From the NCBI GenBank assembly GCA_003584895.1, contig QVQF01000117.1:1-46805 (forward strand): a stretch of DNA of 46,805 nucleotides. Direction: 5' to 3'. The notes below the pieces were generated by a model. The model ran no database searches. It saw only the letters and a list, made by a program, of their open reading frames with translations, and was not told the origin of the DNA. Made by a program: the position numbers and the translations under genes. Below are positions 45,449-46,805 of this stretch, one piece after another (position 1 is the first letter of the stretch; each line of letters starts with the position of its first letter). The DNA comes from Methylococcales bacterium. GTDB taxonomy: Bacteria; Pseudomonadota; Gammaproteobacteria; Methylococcales; Methylomonadaceae.

Positions 45449-46652
45449 GATTTATTTCGGCATTAAGACCAGTAGATAACGAGGCATAACATAAGGCTAT
45501 CATCATAAGAAACCAGTGCCCCTCGGCATGATCCATGATCGGGGTATTGAATAGACTGGTAATAATTAAAGTAAGTAACAATCCCTGAGCTACGTACTTT
45601 TCTTGATCAGCTAATTTTTTCGATAAAAAGTACTGACTAGCCAGAAAACCTAAATAAATTAATAGTCCTACAACGCCTAATTGAACACTAACCATTAAAA
45701 ATTCATTATGGGGGTTTTTTGCCATCATTGTTTCAGTACTGGCAATCCGCTCATATTCTTTTGCAAAGCTCCCTGTGCCATGACCGAACAAAGGCTTTTC
45801 AGCAATTAATTCCAAAGAATATCGCCAAAACATATAACGCTGCCCCATTGAGGTTTGCGATTGCTCTGGCCCAGGTTTTAAATCAGATTGCATATTAACG
45901 ACACCTTCATTAAATCGTGTCGCCTTATCTGAATAATTTAAAAACAGTAGCATTAAGATACCAACAACAAAGACTGTCATGACAAGTCCTCGATTAGTAA
46001 AGCGTTGCACAGCAAACAATAGTATTAATGAAACAGCAATTAATTGTCCTGTACGTCCTTCAACTATAAAGAACAAGTTATAAGAACAGGCAATAAACAA
46101 CAGCCAATATAGCTTTTTATAAGCTTTTCCGTCATACGCTTTATGAGCACAGAAAAAACCAAAAAATGAAATAAATATACTGTGAGTAATACGACTTTTA
46201 AAAGCAGGATCACCCTGATTATTTAAATTCAAAATACCAAAATGCATTAAATAAGAGATCACCAATATCAGCACTGATGAAATAATAAAGGCATTCCACG
46301 CCCAATAGCGAGTGCGCTCCGTACTTAAAAAAGACGTTAACAGTGGAATAAATAGCAACTCCCTGTATTTCGACAGCATAGAAATAGCTTCACCATTAGT
46401 CGCAACACCATAACCCAAACCAACAATAAAGCACAGTAACAACAATAGAGAAAAAGCGGCAACTGGATTTTTCTTTAAGGTAACGGGCAACACCATAAAT
46501 TGGCCGGAAAGCAACCATAACAAGGCTAATAAGCCTGATAGGATAATAGCCAAACTGGTTGAAAAATAAATGGCTACTATAAATAAAGCCGTGCACATCC
46601 CACCGACCTTAAGCGCCCAGACGTTAACTTTTTCGAACATTACACTAATCAT
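45441..46652 (-). CDS. O-antigen ligase family protein (WaaL-like)
   Basis: 403 aa with about 11-12 transmembrane helices and the Wzy_C/O-antigen ligase domain (about residues 190-350). The large periplasmic loop includes QRYMFWRYSLELIAEKPLFG and then GHGTGSFAKEYERIAS (about 290-305) and NPHNEFLMVSVQLGVVG (about 313-329), with the conserved HNxxL histidine. Transfers polymerised O-antigen, or a capsule or polysaccharide, onto lipid A-core. Position with WaaE-like GT and MsbA supports WaaL. ATG 46652 and ATG 46640 are both possible starts. Confidence 0.85.
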   Translation of the reverse strand: MISVMFEKVNVWALKVGGMCTALFIVAIYFSTSLAIILSGLLALLWLLSGQFMVLPVTLKKNPVAAFSLLLLLCFIVGLGYGVATNGEAISMLSKYRELLFIPLLTSFLSTERTRYWAWNAFIISSVLILVISYLMHFGILNLNNQGDPAFKSRITHSIFISFFGFFCAHKAYDGKAYKKLYWLLFIACSYNLFFIVEGRTGQLIAVSLILLFAVQRFTNRGLVMTVFVVGILMLLFLNYSDKATRFNEGVVNMQSDLKPGPEQSQTSMGQRYMFWRYSLELIAEKPLFGHGTGSFAKEYERIASTETMMAKNPHNEFLMVSVQLGVVGLLIYLGFLASQYFLSKKLADQEKYVAQGLLLTLIITSLFNTPIMDHAEGHWFLMMIALCYASLSTGLNAEINHA

Positions 46653-46661
46653 TGTGATTCA

Positions 46662-46805
46662 TCATAAAAAATTTTCATATAACTTAAGGGTATCATTCAT
46701 CATGGTGTCAAACGACAAACAACGTTTAGCCAGTTCATAAGCATCGTTTTCAAGTTGTTGTTTAAGTCGCGAATTCAACTCATAAATGCAACACCGAGTG
46801 AATCA
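46662..46805 (-). CDS. 3' end of a probable glycosyltransferase, interrupted at the window edge
   Basis: The minus-strand frame ending at TGA 46662-46664 reads RLKQQLENDAYELAKRCL and SFDTMMNDTLKLYENFL, which looks like the C-terminus of a GT-B (family 1/4) glycosyltransferase. The same frame meets a TGA at the last three bases (46803-46805), leaving 46 open codons without a convincing start. Either a frameshift lies near 46775-46800 or the upstream part is in another frame; the window is too short to decide. Precedes the O-antigen ligase gene by 9 bp. Confidence 0.45.

Overview
The window looks like the chromosome of a gammaproteobacterium, most likely a Methylococcales-type methanotroph. The pga, hld, msbA, waaL, nqr, pntAB, sbcB and ubiF genes all read as gammaproteobacterial. 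The strongest pointer to a C1 lifestyle is a beta-ribofuranosylaminobenzene 5'-phosphate synthase gene (36351-37313). This is the first committed enzyme of methanopterin-type cofactor synthesis, which in bacteria is mostly confined to methylotrophs. The taxonomic call is inference; there is no rRNA or other marker gene. The DNA is moderately AT-rich, has no phage or insertion-sequence transposase gene, and is strewn with short palindromic intergenic repeats.

Layout. (1) 1-3754: end of a poly-N-acetylglucosamine operon, pgaB (open to the left edge), pgaC, pgaD. (2) 3901-7710: a same-strand series of exported or membrane proteins: a phospholipase C/acid phosphatase-type phosphoesterase, a Sel1 lipoprotein, a small membrane protein, a PIG-L type deacetylase and a TetR regulator. 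(3) 7807-10485: trhO (tRNA hydroxylation), ubiF (ubiquinone hydroxylation) and a small exported protein. (4) 10567-14437: membrane proteins with internal duplications, a lipoprotein and a membrane-anchored dynamin-like protein. (5) 14415-17479, minus strand: thiE-thiD and sbcB. (6) 17530-23928, minus strand: the complete Na+-NQR operon nqrABCDEF, with nqrM behind a terminator; apbE is not present. A good sigma70-type promoter lies upstream of nqrA. (7) 24381-28078, plus strand: an outer-membrane-type protein with a Fur-box-like site over its -10, then small accessory genes (fibronectin III, DUF2905, unknown exported proteins). (8) 28141-34358, minus strand: a hybrid histidine kinase whose membrane domain has the plant/cyanobacterial ethylene-receptor signature, an O-methyltransferase, a toxin-antitoxin pair, and pntAB transhydrogenase. 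(9) 34646-38838, plus strand: nucleotidyltransferase (apparently starting at ATT), HAD phosphatase, beta-RFAP synthase, and a CorA-type transporter with an MgtE-like N-terminus. (10) 38876-46664, minus strand: LPS inner-core heptose synthesis (gmhA-hldE-hldD) and lipid A-core export and finishing (msbA, two family 2 glycosyltransferases, O-antigen ligase), ending in the 3' part of a further probable glycosyltransferase.

How the genes fit together: envelope polysaccharide synthesis at both ends (PNAG on the left, LPS core and O-antigen on the right) frames a respiratory/redox core. Na+-NQR oxidises NADH and feeds ubiquinol, UbiF helps make ubiquinone, and PntAB couples NADH/NADPH balance to the proton gradient. 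Methanopterin synthesis supplies the C1 carrier.

The most interesting items are the ethylene-receptor-like hybrid kinase, in which seven functionally important ETR1 positions are conserved with exact spacing; the Fur-box/promoter overlap before the outer membrane protein; the hidden 5' end and ATT start of the nucleotidyltransferase; the nucleotidyltransferase-HAD-beta-RFAP synthase cluster; and several families of palindromic repeats.
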